Shown: positions 33,683 through 43,157 of the stretch, piece after piece
Numbering within the stretch: position 1 is the first letter of the stretch
Layout: each line of letters opens with the position of its first letter
NCBI GenBank assembly: GCA_022825065.1
Contig: JAJDYR010000039.1
Coordinates: forward strand, 1 to 64,000
Length of the DNA stretch: 64,000 nucleotides
Direction: 5' to 3'
Source of the DNA: a bacterium
GTDB taxonomy: Bacteria > UBA8248
Notes under the pieces: generated by a model
The model's input: the letters and a program-made list of their open reading frames with translations, nothing else
Databases searched by the model: none
What the model was told of the DNA's origin: nothing
Program-made: the position numbers and the translations under genes

Positions 33683-34486
33683 ATTCCATCAAAAAGTCGA
33701 TACGCGAAGATTATCCAAGCCGTTTTTCAGAAGTACTACACGCCGGGACAACACGCCGTGGAATTCGAGCGTGAAGACATCGTTGCGGCCGCTTCCGCAC
33801 TGAACATTCCGATTCCCAAGAACGTGGGGGATGTAGTCTACAGTTTCCGATACAGGGCGGAGCTTCCACCTGACATCTTGGCAGAAGCGCCGGAGGGCAA
33901 GACGTGGATTATTCGTCCTGCCGGAACATCGAGATACCGTTTCGATTTGGTCAATGATGTTCCCCTGACGCCTAACCAGAACCTTGCCGTCACCAAGGTT
34001 CCAGACGCGACGCCCGGGATCATTGCAAGGTATGCTTTTAGTGATGAACAGGCGGTGCTGGCTCGCGTTCGTTATAATCGGTTGATTGATATATTTCTCG
34101 GAATTGCATGTTATTCTTTGCAGAATCATTTGCGAACAAACGTGAAAGAACTCGGCCAGATAGAAATTGATGAAATTTATGTCGGGATAAACAAGAGAGG
34201 TGTCCACTACGCCATTCCCGTTCAAGCCAAGGGTGGAAATGATCGCCTGAACAGAATACAGATCGAACAAGACATGGCGTTTTGTTTGGATAAATTCCCA
34301 TCTCTGATTTGTCGGCCGATAGGAGCGCAACTCGTGGAGGAAAATCTAATTGCGCTTTTTGAGTTCGAAGAAGATGGTGACGATATAAATATCGTCTCAG
34401 AAAATCATTATCGCCTTGTATCTCCGGATGCGGTGACGGTTGAGGACCTTCTGAAATATCAACAACGATTGTCCGGGAATCCTTAG
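33683..34486 (+). CDS. Restriction endonuclease paired with the methyltransferase
   Basis: A roughly 267-residue endonuclease. The conserved family start IPSKSRYAKIIQAVF and PKNVGDVVYSFRYRAELP are followed by WIIRPAGTSRYRFDL, TKVPDATPGIIARYA and a PD-(D/E)XK-like core with E/D residues in GQIEIDEIYVG and QxK in AIPVQAKGG. The first conventional start (GTG 33758) would remove 25 conserved residues. The frame is open from ATT 33683, which has GGAGG eight bases upstream; alternatively a one-base indel separates ATG 33676 from this frame. Either a rare ATT start, a frameshift, or a base-call error. Low GC like its partner. Confidence 0.78.
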   Translation: MPSKSRYAKIIQAVFQKYYTPGQHAVEFEREDIVAAASALNIPIPKNVGDVVYSFRYRAELPPDILAEAPEGKTWIIRPAGTSRYRFDLVNDVPLTPNQNLAVTKVPDATPGIIARYAFSDEQAVLARVRYNRLIDIFLGIACYSLQNHLRTNVKELGQIEIDEIYVGINKRGVHYAIPVQAKGGNDRLNRIQIEQDMAFCLDKFPSLICRPIGAQLVEENLIALFEFEEDGDDINIVSENHYRLVSPDAVTVEDLLKYQQRLSGNP

Positions 34487-34631
34487 AGAGAGAAAATTCC
34501 CGGGTGTCGCTTGAACTTCAGATTCAGGTCACATAATTCATTTCGTTCTTGCTTTTTCAGATTTTGCAGAGTTTGAAATGTAGCTCAATTGTCCCGAGGC
34601 GCAAGGCCATCACTTCGAGGAGAGGGATTCG

Positions 34632-35756
34632 ATGTCCACCGTTCAGGCCGCCACGATTCTACAGCCGGGCGAGATCGCCCTGCGCGAATATCCCATGCCC
34701 GAGATTGAGGACGACGCCCTTTTGATGCGGGTGGCCGCCGTCGGCGTCTGCGGTTCGGACAAGCACATGTACGGAGGCAACCTGAACCTAGCGTGGCCCG
34801 TCATTCCGGGCCATGAGTTCAGCGGCATCGTCGAGAAGTTGGGGCCGCAGGCGAATTCAAACATGAAAGTCGTGGGCGGCCCCATCAAGGAGGGCGACGC
34901 GATCACCGTGACGCCGGGGAGCCAGGCGTGCGGAAAATGCTGGTTCTGTATTCACGTGCCGCACCGGCCCCAGTTGTGCCCGAACCGCACGGTGTTCGGG
35001 TTCCGCACCTCCGCCGAGGCGCCGCACCTTTTCGGGGCGTTTTCCGAATACATGTATATTCCCGGAAATTCCTTCGTCCTGAAGCTGCCCGAGGGTCTGT
35101 CGCTCGAGCGCGCCACGCTCTGCGAACCCCTGGCGGTGGCCCAGAGAGCGGCCGGGCGTTCGCTCTCGCCGGGCATCCCCTATGCGGGGGAGGGGTTCGG
35201 CGTGGGCGCGCGATGCGCCGTCATGGGCGTAGGCCCCATCGGACTGCTCGTGGTGGCCGCTCTCAAGACGATGGGGGCGGGCGAGATCATCGCGGTGGAC
35301 ATGACCGAAGAAAGACTCGCGTTCTCCAGAAAATTCGGCGCCACGAAGACGGTGAGCCTGGCGGCGCTCACGCCAGAAGAGAGAAAAGAGCAGATTCTCT
35401 CCTGGACGGACGGCGTAGGCCCCGACGTGGTAATCGAGGCGGCGGGCGTTCCCGCGGCCTTCGCCGAGGGGCTGGACATCGTCCGCCGGGGCGGGAAGCT
35501 GGTGGAAGTGGGGCATTACGGCGATCCGGGCGGGGTGGAGATCAGGCCCCACCAGGTATGCAACAAGGACGTGGACATCTGCGGCTCATGGGCCTATCCC
35601 CAGGTGCAGTTCGAACCGGCGATGGACATGCTCCTGAGAACGGACCTGCCGATTGACGACATCTTCACCCACCGCCTTCCGCTATCCCAGGTGCAGGCGG
35701 GCATCGAGGTCACCGGAACCGGGGAGTGCCTGAAGGTTCTCCTCAAGCCGGATTAG
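34632..35756 (+). CDS. Zinc-dependent alcohol dehydrogenase family protein
   Basis: A 374-residue medium-chain dehydrogenase. Catalytic zinc ligands are C40 (GVCGSDKH) and H61-E62 (PGHEFSG). The structural zinc site is four cysteines, C100, C103, C106 and C116. The Rossmann loop is AVMGVGPIGLLVVAALK near 195-210. It oxidises an alcohol or polyol with NAD(P); the motif layout is close to sorbitol/threonine dehydrogenase-like enzymes but the substrate cannot be fixed. Monocistronic, with a repeat element directly after the stop. Confidence 0.9.
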   Translation: MSTVQAATILQPGEIALREYPMPEIEDDALLMRVAAVGVCGSDKHMYGGNLNLAWPVIPGHEFSGIVEKLGPQANSNMKVVGGPIKEGDAITVTPGSQACGKCWFCIHVPHRPQLCPNRTVFGFRTSAEAPHLFGAFSEYMYIPGNSFVLKLPEGLSLERATLCEPLAVAQRAAGRSLSPGIPYAGEGFGVGARCAVMGVGPIGLLVVAALKTMGAGEIIAVDMTEERLAFSRKFGATKTVSLAALTPEERKEQILSWTDGVGPDVVIEAAGVPAAFAEGLDIVRRGGKLVEVGHYGDPGGVEIRPHQVCNKDVDICGSWAYPQVQFEPAMDMLLRTDLPIDDIFTHRLPLSQVQAGIEVTGTGECLKVLLKPD

Positions 35757-35769
35757 GCCTTTCTTAAGG

Positions 35770-36078
35770 GGGCTGTTGAGAAACCCCGATTAACGAGGAT
35801 TTGACTCGTCCAATGAAAGAGCAAGATTCACTCCCCCCTTGAGGGGGAGTCGAAGAGCTAAGGGCGTAAGCCCGCAAGCGATTCGGTGGGGGGTATAATT
35901 CGGAGTGCCGATAAAACGCGATTCACCCCCCACCGATTCAGCCTTCGCACAAACCGCTCGGCTTCCTCGTCTGGCTTTCCCCTCGGGAAGCCAGACCCTC
36001 AAGGGGGGAGTGATTTTTCTCTCTCGTCGGTCGGTTACATACGACAAATCCAGAGTTCCGGACTATTTCAACAACCCC
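35770..36078. repeat. MITE-like element between alcohol dehydrogenase and amidase genes
   Basis: Left end GGGGCTGTTGAGAAACCCC at 35770-35788, right end ATTTCAACAACCCC at 36065-36078. Two nested inverted pairs lie inside: GATTCACTCCCCCCTTGAG (from 35826) with CTCAAGGGGGGAGTG (36000-36014), and GATTCGGTGGGGGGTATAAT (35880) with ATTCACCCCCCACCGATTC (35921). The right end abuts the amidase stop codon (36079-36081). Confidence 0.7.
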
Positions 36079-37755
36079 TCAAGGAGCGGGAATCGAGTCG
36101 AAATCCATCTCCAGCAGGTTGAGCGTTTCGGCGCGCTCGCAATCATCGAGGTCGAGGCCGTCCAGTTGCTTTAGCCCTGCGAGCATGTTCGTGGCGCCCT
36201 GTGCGAGCGCCTCCGGCGAGATTTTATCCGCATCTACCGCATAGCCCATGGTTTCCGCCATGGCGAGGATGTGGGTTGCGGCTTCTGACTCTGATGCTTC
36301 CTGGGATGAGGAAGCGGAGCCTTCGTCCGGGAATGGTTCGGGAGTCGGCTGCTCGTCGACCTCGGGCGGCCTCATCCGCCAGAGCGGGTTGTCGTTTTCC
36401 AGCGCCTTGCCGATGCGGAACAGGCGCGCCTCATCTCCCCATCTCCCCGCAATCTGGAGGCCGACGGGCAGGCCCGCTTTCGTGAAGCCGCAGGGGACCT
36501 GGAGGACGGGGTTGCCGATGGTGCTGAAGGCGGCCGTGTTGTCGCTCACGACCGGCCACATCTTCATGCCGTCCAGACAATCCGCGATGGTGGGCGGCGC
36601 GACTGCGACGGTGGGCGTGAGCACGGCGTCCACACGTCTGAATACTTCCGCCGCCTGCCGAATGAAGAACGTGCGGGCCTTTTGCGCCTGCACGTAGCGC
36701 CAGCCCGGAATGAAGAGGCTGTACTCGAAGAAATCCGCGCCCGGCGAGACGTACCCGTCCCGGTGGTTTTCGAGATACTTCCGGTGGTATTCCGCACCCT
36801 CGGGCCCTACCGTCGCGGCGTAGGCGACCTGGCCGAGCCTCGCCCAGGGGATTTCCACTTCCACGAGACTCGCCCCCAGCTTCTCGAGCCGGGCGATTCC
36901 CTCGCGGACGAGAGCTTCGGCTTCTGCGTCCTCGCCCGGCCAGAAATGGTTGGTCGGCACGCCGAGCGTCATGCCGCCCACGCCCTCGTTCACGCTTTCC
37001 AGGAAATCAGGCGCGGGCCTGGTTCCCGTCGTCGGGTCCCTGGGGTCGGGGCCTGCGATGGCCTGTAAGAGAAGAGCGGCGTCCTCCACCGTGCGCGCGA
37101 GGGGACCCACATTGTCGAAGCTGAGACCCAGCGGCACGGCCCCCGCCCTGCTCACCCGCCCGTAGGTGGAGCGGACCCCCACCAGATTGCAGAACGAAGC
37201 GGGCAGGCGCACCGAGCCGCCGGTGTCGGAGCCGAGCGCTGCCGCCGCCATCCCCGCCGCCACGCAGGCGGCCGAGCCGCTGCTGCTCCCCCCGGGCGTG
37301 TGTTCGAGGCTCCAGGGGTTTCGCGCCGGGCCGAACGCGCTGTTCGCCCCGGTGCCGCCGCGCGCGAATTCCTGCAGGTTCGTCTTTCCGACGATCACCG
37401 CCCCCGCTTCGATGAGCCTGCGCACGCAGTCCGCCGTTTCGCTCGCCGCGCTTTTCCCGAGAATCCGGCTGCCCGCCGTGGTCGGGTGGCCCCCCAGGTC
37501 GAACAGGTCCTTGAGCGCGACCGGAATCCCGTGGAGCGGCCCCCGGCAGTTTCCCTGCGCGAGTTCGGAATCCAGCCGCCCCGCCTGTTCCCTGGCGAGG
37601 TCGAAGGTGGTCCGGATGAAAGCGTTGATGGCCGGGTCGACGGCTTCGATTCTGGCGATGCAGCTTTCCAGAATTTCGCTGGGCTTCGCTTCGCCGTTTT
37701 CGATTAAGGCGGCCAGTTCCGTGATGGGGCGGTGCAGCATTTCGTCGGGTTTCAT
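36079..37755 (-). CDS. Amidase (amidase-signature family) with C-terminal extension
   Basis: A 558-residue amidase-signature hydrolase with the Ser-cisSer-Lys triad: Lys82 (ALKDLFD), cis-Ser in GGSSSGSA at 155-162, and nucleophile Ser181 in GSDTGGSVRLPAS. The core (1-470) resembles GatA/AtzE-like amidases. Residues about 473-558 add an acidic linker and a helical domain (HILAMAETMGYAVDADKIS, TNMLAGLKQLDGLDL) that resembles small GatC/AtzG-like partner proteins, suggesting a fused partner. Not the tRNA amidotransferase, since gatB/gatC context is absent. Substrate unknown. Confidence 0.85.
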   Translation of the reverse strand: MKPDEMLHRPITELAALIENGEAKPSEILESCIARIEAVDPAINAFIRTTFDLAREQAGRLDSELAQGNCRGPLHGIPVALKDLFDLGGHPTTAGSRILGKSAASETADCVRRLIEAGAVIVGKTNLQEFARGGTGANSAFGPARNPWSLEHTPGGSSSGSAACVAAGMAAAALGSDTGGSVRLPASFCNLVGVRSTYGRVSRAGAVPLGLSFDNVGPLARTVEDAALLLQAIAGPDPRDPTTGTRPAPDFLESVNEGVGGMTLGVPTNHFWPGEDAEAEALVREGIARLEKLGASLVEVEIPWARLGQVAYAATVGPEGAEYHRKYLENHRDGYVSPGADFFEYSLFIPGWRYVQAQKARTFFIRQAAEVFRRVDAVLTPTVAVAPPTIADCLDGMKMWPVVSDNTAAFSTIGNPVLQVPCGFTKAGLPVGLQIAGRWGDEARLFRIGKALENDNPLWRMRPPEVDEQPTPEPFPDEGSASSSQEASESEAATHILAMAETMGYAVDADKISPEALAQGATNMLAGLKQLDGLDLDDCERAETLNLLEMDFDSIPAP

Positions 37756-37862
37756 GAAAACTCTCCAAAGGGGTTTCGTTGGTTTCGGGCGATTATATTC
37801 CAGGTGGCGGGGGAGCAGAAACGAAGTCGGGCACTCATCCCAAATTGCGATGCCCCCCTGAT

Positions 37863-38293
37863 GGGGTTGTTGAAAAAGTTCCTCTCCTCAGGGGATAAAG
37901 GCAACCCCCCCTACCCCCCTTGTCGGGGTTGTTGAGAAAGCCCCCCTGGCAAGGGAGGGTGGGGGGAATCATGGTTTTGTAGGGGCCGCATACATGCGGC
38001 CCGTCGCAGGGCGGCGAAAAATCAGGGTCGCATATATGCGACCCCTACATACAAATTTTCCCTCTCCGACTTTTTCAACGGCCCCTTGTCAGGGGGGTAT
38101 GAAAAGGCGGCGCCTGCCGCCGGTAGAGAGGCTTTTGTTTTTTCTTGCCCCCGACGATGGGGTCTTTCTTTTTTTACCCCCCTGACAAGGGGGGGTAGGG
38201 GGGGTTGGTTTTCAAGGCGAGAGCCTGCGCCGCCGCCCGGTTTCGGGTTTTGGCCATCATTCCGGCATTGCAGGGGTTTTTCAACAAATCCTT
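37863..38293. repeat. MITE-like element, nested copies
   Basis: Outer left GGGGTTGTTGAAAAAGTTCC at 37863-37882 and outer right GGGGTTTTTCAACAAATCC at 38273-38291; inner left GGGGTTGTTGAGAAAGCC at 37925-37942, inner right GACTTTTTCAACGGCCCC at 38070-38087. Contains a GTAGGGGCCGCATACATGCGGCCC hairpin and GGGTCGCATATATGCGACCC (37979-38045) and the CCCCCCTGACAAGGGGGG module (38176-38210). No gene in 37756-38414. Confidence 0.7.
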
Positions 38294-38414
38294 CGTGCGA
38301 GGAATGCACATGATGCGCCTGTCAGGTCTCCACGCAAGCCTCCCCGGCTTGGCAAGCGCCGCCATCAGGGGTAAAAGCACATCACCTGAGACGATGAAAG
38401 AAAAGGAGATTTTC

Positions 38415-39320
38415 ATGAAACTCTACCGGACGATTCTGTTCGCTCCCGGTAACAGGGAGAGAATGCTCGCGAAAGTCGGCAAGGCCGGGGCCGACGCCGT
38501 CGTTCTGGACCTGGAAGACGCGGTACCCGCCGACGAGAAAGACTCGACGCGCGCCGCGCTCGGCGCGGCGGTCAGGACGATAGCCGAAGAAGACGGCGCG
38601 GACGTCTTCGTGCGCGTGAATCCGCTGGACGACGTGACGGGTTTTTCCATCGCCTGCGGGGCGGAGGACATCGCGGCCGTCGTGGGGCCCGCGCTCCGGG
38701 GGCTCGTTTTGCCCAAGGCGGAGAACGCCGGACAGATACTCGCGGCGGACAGGCTGCTTCGCGACGCGGAGAGAGCAGCGGGCTGTGAGGCGGGGAGCAT
38801 TCATCTGCTCGCCATCCTCGAAAACGCCCGGGGTGTGGAGGACGCCTACGCGGTCGCCTCCGCCGATACGGGGGAGCGGCGCTTCCAGCTCGCCTTCGGG
38901 GCGGGGGATTACACCAACGATCTGGATACCGAATGGCCGCGCGATGAGTTCACCTTCGACTACCCGCGTTCTCGCATCGCGGTGGCCTCGCGCAGCGCGG
39001 GCCTCGAGAAACCGCTCGACACGGTGTGGATAGCGCTGGACGATCAGGAGGGTCTCGCGGCGAGCGCCGTGCGGTGCCGCGTCCTCGGCATGTTCGGCAA
39101 GTTCTGCATCCACCCCAAACAGGTGGAGATCGTGAACCACGCCTTCACGCCGACGAAAGAAGAGGTCGAAAAGGCGCGCGAGGTGGTCGTCGCTTTTGAA
39201 GAAGCGACGGCGCGCGGGGAGGCGAGCGTCTCCGTCGGCGGGCGCATGATCGACTATCCGGTGGTCGAGGCGGCGGAGAAGGTGATCGCCCTGGCCGGTG
39301 ACTTCGGAACGAAGGATTGA
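38415..39320 (+). CDS. CoA ester lyase (CitE/HpcH family)
   Basis: A 301-residue TIM-barrel lyase. Family blocks are RTILFAPGNRERMLAKVGKAGADAVVLDLEDAVP near the N-terminus (Mg-binding Glu/Asp), VFVRVNPLDD, LLAILENARGVEDAYAVA and FAFGAGDYTNDL-like metal site, and MFGKFCIHPKQVEIVN. Such enzymes cleave citramalyl-, malyl- or methylmalyl-CoA. ATG 38415 is chosen for AAGGAG seven bases upstream. Followed by an LLM oxidoreductase 24 bases on, probably one operon. Confidence 0.88.
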   Translation: MKLYRTILFAPGNRERMLAKVGKAGADAVVLDLEDAVPADEKDSTRAALGAAVRTIAEEDGADVFVRVNPLDDVTGFSIACGAEDIAAVVGPALRGLVLPKAENAGQILAADRLLRDAERAAGCEAGSIHLLAILENARGVEDAYAVASADTGERRFQLAFGAGDYTNDLDTEWPRDEFTFDYPRSRIAVASRSAGLEKPLDTVWIALDDQEGLAASAVRCRVLGMFGKFCIHPKQVEIVNHAFTPTKEEVEKAREVVVAFEEATARGEASVSVGGRMIDYPVVEAAEKVIALAGDFGTKD

Positions 39321-39344
39321 TTCGTAAACACGAGCGAGGGTGAT

Positions 39345-40349
39345 ATGAAATTCGGCATGTTCGTCATGAACCAGCACGCCCTGGGGGACGACCCCGCCGA
39401 GCGCTGGGAGGAGCATCTCGCGCAGGTGCGCCTCATCAGGGACCTGGGCTTTCACAGCGTGTGGTGCGGCCAGCACTATCTCACCGAGGGCGTGTGGATG
39501 ATGCAGACCTGGCCGAGCGTCGCCCAGGTGGCGGCCCACGCGGGCGATATGACCGTCGGCACGGGCATCCTGCTGCTCGCGCTCCACAATCCGGTGGACG
39601 TGGCGGAGCAGGTCGCCACGCTCGACGCCATGACGAAGGGCCGCTTCGTGCTCGGCGTGGGGCTGGGCTACCGCGAACCCGAGTACCGCGCGTTCGGCCT
39701 CACGAAACCCTGGCGCGTCAAGGCGTTCGAGGAGAAACTCGAAGCCGTCACCCTCCTGCTGGAGGAGGGAACGCTCGATTACGAGGGCGAGGTGGTAAAA
39801 CTCGAAGACGTGAAGCTCACCATGCGTCCCATCCAGAAGCCCAGGCCGCCCATCTGGATAGCGGCGAACGGCGACGGCGCGGTGAAGCGCGCGGCCAGGA
39901 TGGGAGAGGCGTGGTTCCTGAACCCCCACGCGCGCTTCGACACCCTGAAGCGCCAGATGGAGATGTTCCACGAAGAGCGCGAAGCCCACGGCAAGGGCGC
40001 GCCCGATGCGACGCCGGTGATCAAGGAGATGTTCATCGGCAAGGACAGGGAGAGCGCCTTTCGCGAATGCGCGGATTACCTGGCGGTGAAATACGACGTC
40101 TACGTGAAGTGGGGCCAGAGCGAGGCGCTGCCGAGCAGCGACACGCTCCGGATGCCGCTCGACGAGTTGCGCTCCGACAGGTTCCTCATCGGTTCGGCGG
40201 AAGACGTGGCCGAGGACATCGCGCGCCACCGCGAAGAGCTGGGCGTAGACCACATGGCGTTCCGGGTCCAGTGGCCGGGGATGCCGCAGGAACTCGTCCT
40301 GAGGACGCTCGAGCGTTTCGCCGAAGAGGTGATGCCCGCGTTCGTCTAG
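39345..40349 (+). CDS. LLM-class flavin-dependent oxidoreductase
   Basis: A 334-residue luciferase-like enzyme. Typical start KFGMFVMNQHALGDDPAERWEEHL, then WPSVAQVAAHAGDMTVGTGILLLALHNPVDVAEQVATLDAMTKGR (split here into the VGTGILLLALHNP and ATLDAMTKGRFVLG motifs), then PIQKPRPPIWIAANGDGAVKRA. The pattern is closer to FMN-using or F420-using monooxygenase-like members than to SsuD. Substrate unknown. Second gene after the CoA ester lyase. Confidence 0.85.
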   Translation: MKFGMFVMNQHALGDDPAERWEEHLAQVRLIRDLGFHSVWCGQHYLTEGVWMMQTWPSVAQVAAHAGDMTVGTGILLLALHNPVDVAEQVATLDAMTKGRFVLGVGLGYREPEYRAFGLTKPWRVKAFEEKLEAVTLLLEEGTLDYEGEVVKLEDVKLTMRPIQKPRPPIWIAANGDGAVKRAARMGEAWFLNPHARFDTLKRQMEMFHEEREAHGKGAPDATPVIKEMFIGKDRESAFRECADYLAVKYDVYVKWGQSEALPSSDTLRMPLDELRSDRFLIGSAEDVAEDIARHREELGVDHMAFRVQWPGMPQELVLRTLERFAEEVMPAFV

Positions 40350-40397
40350 GATTCAGCGCGATTTTCTCCGAGCGTTTGTCCGCAAAAGGAGGACGCC

Positions 40398-41702
40398 ATG
40401 CCGAAAGAGGAATCCGCATCCTCTGAAAACCCGGATATGCACGAATTCTTCGCCGCGGACCCGGCGGCGGCGGACCGCGCCTTTTTCGGACGGGAATCCT
40501 GTCTCGACCGGCGCGGCTTTCTGCGGGGCGCCGGGCTTGCCGCCATGACGGCGATGGTGGGCGCGGCGATCCCGTTTCACCGCAACACGCCGGCGGGGTT
40601 CATTCCGGCGGCATTCGCCGGCGAGAGCGTGCTGGTCGGGAAGGACGGCCTGACGCTGCTGAACGAGCGGCCGATGAACGCCGAAACCCCGCCGCATCTG
40701 CTCGACGACCCGATCACCCCGACATCCCGGCACTTCATTCGCAACAACGGCGTCCCGCCCGCTGAAGCGTCGGCGGACGCCTGGACCCTCACCGTCGATG
40801 GCCTCGTGGAACGCCCCATGACCTTGTCGATCGCCGAGTTGCGGTCGAAGTTCGAAGTCGTCACGAAGGCCCTCGTCATCGAATGCGGGGGCAACGGGCG
40901 GGCCTTCTTCAAACCGCCGGTGAAGGGCGCCCAGTGGACCCACGGGGCGGTCGCCTGTTCGGAGTGGACGGGGGTGCGGCTCAAGGACGTGCTGGCGGCG
41001 GCCGGCGTACGGCCCGGCGTCGTCTACACCGCCCACGTCGGCGCAGACGGGGACCTCTCCGGTGAGCCGGGCAAGCTGCCCATCTCGCGCGGCGTGCCGA
41101 TCGCCAAGGCGATGACGGAGGGCGTACTCATCGCCTTCGGCCAGAACGGCGGCCCGATCCATCCGATGAACGGGGCGCCGCTGCGGCTCGTCGTCCCCGG
41201 CTGGCCGGGGTCGTGCTCCCAGAAATGGCTACGGCGCATCTACCTCCGCGACGTCGTGCACGACGGCCCCAGGATGACCGGTACTTCCTACCGCGTGCCG
41301 CGATACAGGATCGAACCGGGCGAGAAGGTGGATGAGAAAGATTTCGTCATCATCGAGCGGATGCCCGTCAAATCGCTGATCACCCACCCCGCCAACGGGG
41401 CGGCGGCGGGTCGCGTCGTGGAGGTGCGCGGCCATGCCTGGTCGGGAGACCGGACGGTCGCCGCGGTCGAGCTCTCCCATGACTTCGGCGCGACCTGGAA
41501 GCCGGCTGAACTGGACGCCCCGGTGAACGACGGCGCCTGGCAGAACTTCCGCGCCGACGTAAAACTTCCCGAGGCCGGGTACTACGAAGTCTGGGCGCGG
41601 GCGACCGACAGCGCGGGGGTGATGCAGCCCCACGCCATCGACTGGAACCCGAAGGGATACCTCAACAACACGATGCACCGGGTCGCGCTTCGGGTGTCGT
41701 GA
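40398..41702 (+). CDS. Sulfite oxidase-like molybdopterin enzyme with Tat signal
   Basis: A 434-residue molybdenum enzyme. Twin arginines R38-R39 in DRRGFLRGAGLAAM form a Tat signal with an unusually long n-region, so it is exported folded. The oxidoreductase molybdopterin-binding domain has the Moco ligand C163 (LVIECGGNGRAFF) and the conserved GGPIHPMNGAPLRLVVPGWPG segment. The C-terminal dimerisation (Mo-co) domain carries VVEVRGHAWSGDRTVAAVELS and YEVWARATDSAG. It probably oxidises sulfite in the periplasm to cytochrome c; a heme subunit gene is not adjacent. Confidence 0.88.
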   Translation: MPKEESASSENPDMHEFFAADPAAADRAFFGRESCLDRRGFLRGAGLAAMTAMVGAAIPFHRNTPAGFIPAAFAGESVLVGKDGLTLLNERPMNAETPPHLLDDPITPTSRHFIRNNGVPPAEASADAWTLTVDGLVERPMTLSIAELRSKFEVVTKALVIECGGNGRAFFKPPVKGAQWTHGAVACSEWTGVRLKDVLAAAGVRPGVVYTAHVGADGDLSGEPGKLPISRGVPIAKAMTEGVLIAFGQNGGPIHPMNGAPLRLVVPGWPGSCSQKWLRRIYLRDVVHDGPRMTGTSYRVPRYRIEPGEKVDEKDFVIIERMPVKSLITHPANGAAAGRVVEVRGHAWSGDRTVAAVELSHDFGATWKPAELDAPVNDGAWQNFRADVKLPEAGYYEVWARATDSAGVMQPHAIDWNPKGYLNNTMHRVALRVS

Positions 41703-41719
41703 AGAGGTGATGCCCGGGC

Positions 41720-42889
41720 TCAAGTTTCGGACAACTCCCTCAGCACGTCCTTGAGAGCCGCCTTGTCCTCGATGCCGAGGCCGGGCAGGTCGGGAAAGCC
41801 GACGTAGCCGTCTTCCACCGCCACGCCGTCGGCGAAGCCGTTGAAGGGCTTGAACACGTCGGGGTAGGACTCGCTGCCCCCGAGGCCCAGCCCGCCCGCG
41901 ATGTTGAGCGATAGCTGGTGGCCGCCGTGGGGGATGAACGAGCGGGACGACCAGCCGTGCTCCTCCGCCATATCGAGCGTTCTCAGGTACTCCACCAGGC
42001 CGTAGCTGAGCGCGCAGTCGAACTGCAGGATGTCCACGCCCGGCCGCATCCCCCCGTAGCGGATCAGGTTTCTCGCGTCCTGGGTGGAGAAGAGGTTCTC
42101 CCCCGTCGCCATGGGCTTGTCGTAGCGCCGGGCGAGTTCGGCCTGGAGCGCGTAGTCGAGCGGGTCGCCCGCCTCCTCATACCAGTGGAGGTCGTAGGGC
42201 GCGAGCGCCTCCGCATAGGCGACGGCGGTTTCGAGATCGAATTTCCCGTTGGCGTCCACCGCCAGGTTCCGGCCCTCGCCCACGACCTCGAGCACCGCCT
42301 CGATTCTCCTCAAGTCGTCGTCGAGCGCCTCGCCGCCTATCTTCATCTTCACCGTGGTGTAGCCGCGATCGAGATAGCTCCGCATCTCGTTCTGGAGGGC
42401 TTTCAGGTCCTTCCCGGGATAGTAATAGCCGCCTGCGGCGTAGACGGATACCTTCTCGTCGCACTCTCCGCCGCGATAGGTATCCGCCAGGTGGCGGTAG
42501 AGCGGTTTTTCCTCGATCTTGGCCACCATGTCCCACACGGCCATGTCGATGATGCCCACGGCGACGGAGCGGTCGCCGTGCCCGCCGGGCTTTTCGTTCT
42601 TCATCATGCAGTCCCAGATTCTGGCGGGGTCGAAGTTCGATTCCGCCTCGTTCAGCAGTGACTCGGGCTCCGCTTCCTTGAGCCTGGGGATGAAGCGCTC
42701 GCGCAAAAGGCCCTGCTGGGCGTAGCGCCCGTTCGAGTTGAAGCCGAAGCCGACGACGCGCTTGCCCTGGCGCACCACGTCCGTGACGAGCGCGGCGACG
42801 CTCACCGTCATCAGGGAAAAATCGATGAACGCGTTTCTCAGGTCCGATTGAATGGGAACCACCGTCTCGCGGATGTCGATGATCTTCAA
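41720..42889 (-). CDS. D-tartrate dehydratase-like enolase-superfamily enzyme
   Basis: A 389-residue mandelate-racemase-type enzyme. KMKIGG at 181-186 gives the catalytic Lys pair and VDANGKFD at 211-218 starts the metal ligands. YEEAGDPLDY, TGENLFSTQDARNLIRYGG, FDCALSYGLVEYLRTLDM and PHGGHQLSLNIAGGLGLGG closely follow known D-tartrate dehydratase (TarD). It would dehydrate a hydroxy-acid to a keto acid. Convergent with the sulfite-oxidase-like gene, 17 bases apart. Confidence 0.85.
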   Translation of the reverse strand: MKIIDIRETVVPIQSDLRNAFIDFSLMTVSVAALVTDVVRQGKRVVGFGFNSNGRYAQQGLLRERFIPRLKEAEPESLLNEAESNFDPARIWDCMMKNEKPGGHGDRSVAVGIIDMAVWDMVAKIEEKPLYRHLADTYRGGECDEKVSVYAAGGYYYPGKDLKALQNEMRSYLDRGYTTVKMKIGGEALDDDLRRIEAVLEVVGEGRNLAVDANGKFDLETAVAYAEALAPYDLHWYEEAGDPLDYALQAELARRYDKPMATGENLFSTQDARNLIRYGGMRPGVDILQFDCALSYGLVEYLRTLDMAEEHGWSSRSFIPHGGHQLSLNIAGGLGLGGSESYPDVFKPFNGFADGVAVEDGYVGFPDLPGLGIEDKAALKDVLRELSET

Positions 42890-43157
42890 GATTCTCTCCC
42901 GTTTCGATTTGGCGTTGCGCTTCTCGTGAACGCGGGGATTCTACAGCCTGTCCGGGGCAAAGGTGAAGCGGAGCCGGGCGCCGCGAAAGCCTTGAAACAG
43001 GCGAAGAGCGATTCAACCCGGTTTTTGAATGCCCGTGTAATAAAACCACAACAAAAATCAGGTATGATGTGTCATTGCAGAGTGGATTTTGCGTGGATGC
43101 GTTGTAATGCCCGGGAATTGTTCGTCGGGCCGATGAAATTCTTCAGGCGGGAGAAAG

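Noticed and set aside
37863..38293. CRISPR array
   Set aside because: Repeats are inverted, nested and irregularly spaced, with no spacers of constant length and no cas genes.
43040..43070. Promoter for glgX with TATGAT
   Set aside because: No -35 at usual spacing; too weak to list as a feature.
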